From SLQH01 sp964612995 (GTDB taxonomy: Bacteria > Planctomycetota > UBA11346), in NCBI GenBank assembly GCA_964612995.1, contig CAZTGE010000051.1, positions 1 through 25,953 on the forward strand: 25,953 nt of DNA. The letters are read 5' to 3'. A program made the position numbers and the translations under genes. Below the pieces are notes generated by a model. The model was not told the DNA's origin, made no database searches, and saw only the letters and a list, made by a program, of their open reading frames with translations. Shown here in pieces: positions 25,941 through 25,953 of the stretch (within the stretch, counting starts at the first letter, position 1; each line of letters starts with the position of its first letter).

Positions 25941-25953
25941 CCCGCTTCGCCCA

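Overview
The window is GC-rich, about two-thirds G+C by eye, and densely coding, with 22 supported protein genes. The cell is probably diderm: it has an HtrA/Do protease with a signal peptide, a heptosyltransferase-family (GT9) enzyme and a small lipoprotein. It has anaerobic or facultative capacity, shown by a full-length pyruvate:ferredoxin oxidoreductase and an anaerobic sulfatase-maturase-type radical SAM enzyme. The sequence alone does not fix the phylum. The 17.2 kb ECF sigma factor and the sulfatase maturase recall Planctomycetota and relatives. The palindromic intergenic DNA at the right end and the sucrose genes would also fit halophilic or purple sulfur Gammaproteobacteria. I saw no rRNA, tRNA, CRISPR array, transposase or phage gene.

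Layout. 0-2.8 kb (minus): a membrane-anchored 3D-like beta-barrel protein, an unknown 143-residue protein translationally coupled to its upstream neighbour, and a YhcC-type radical SAM protein. 3.0-4.5 kb (plus): HtrA, ending at a 17-bp perfect bidirectional terminator hairpin. 4.6-8.2 kb (minus): nifJ, divergent from two plus-strand radical SAM genes at 8.3-10.5 kb. 10.6-13.9 kb (minus): an apparent sucrose operon in the order phosphatase, sucrose-phosphate-synthase-like GT4, GalT-like uridylyltransferase. 14.1-16.1 kb (minus): purN-argH. 16.2-18.5 kb (plus): a double-hotdog protein followed by two different ECF sigma factors. 18.5-19.0 kb: a 235-bp tandem duplication that exactly fills a convergent gap. 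19.0-21.0 kb (minus): an overlapping GT9-STAS-PLD operon. 21.0-21.7 kb: repeat-rich noncoding DNA. 21.7-25.6 kb (plus): an HTH-receiver fusion, pcnB, an acidic-repeat lipoprotein and an AI-2E/PerM family membrane protein. 25.56-25.95 kb: a 123-bp imperfect palindrome followed by an array of short perfect hairpins, running to the window end.

How it fits together. Pyruvate oxidation and several radical SAM enzymes point to ferredoxin-linked anaerobic chemistry. The sucrose trio suggests compatible-solute synthesis from hexose phosphates. The 17-22 kb stretch is rich in regulators (two sigma factors, a STAS protein, a receiver-domain regulator). Several genes lack a Shine-Dalgarno sequence and carry a promoter-like hexamer 5-9 nt before the ATG, suggesting leaderless transcripts. 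The best leads for novelty are the double-hotdog protein with a split active site, the GT9-STAS-PLD operon, the 235-bp duplication and the terminal hairpin array. No complete new system can be claimed from sequence alone.
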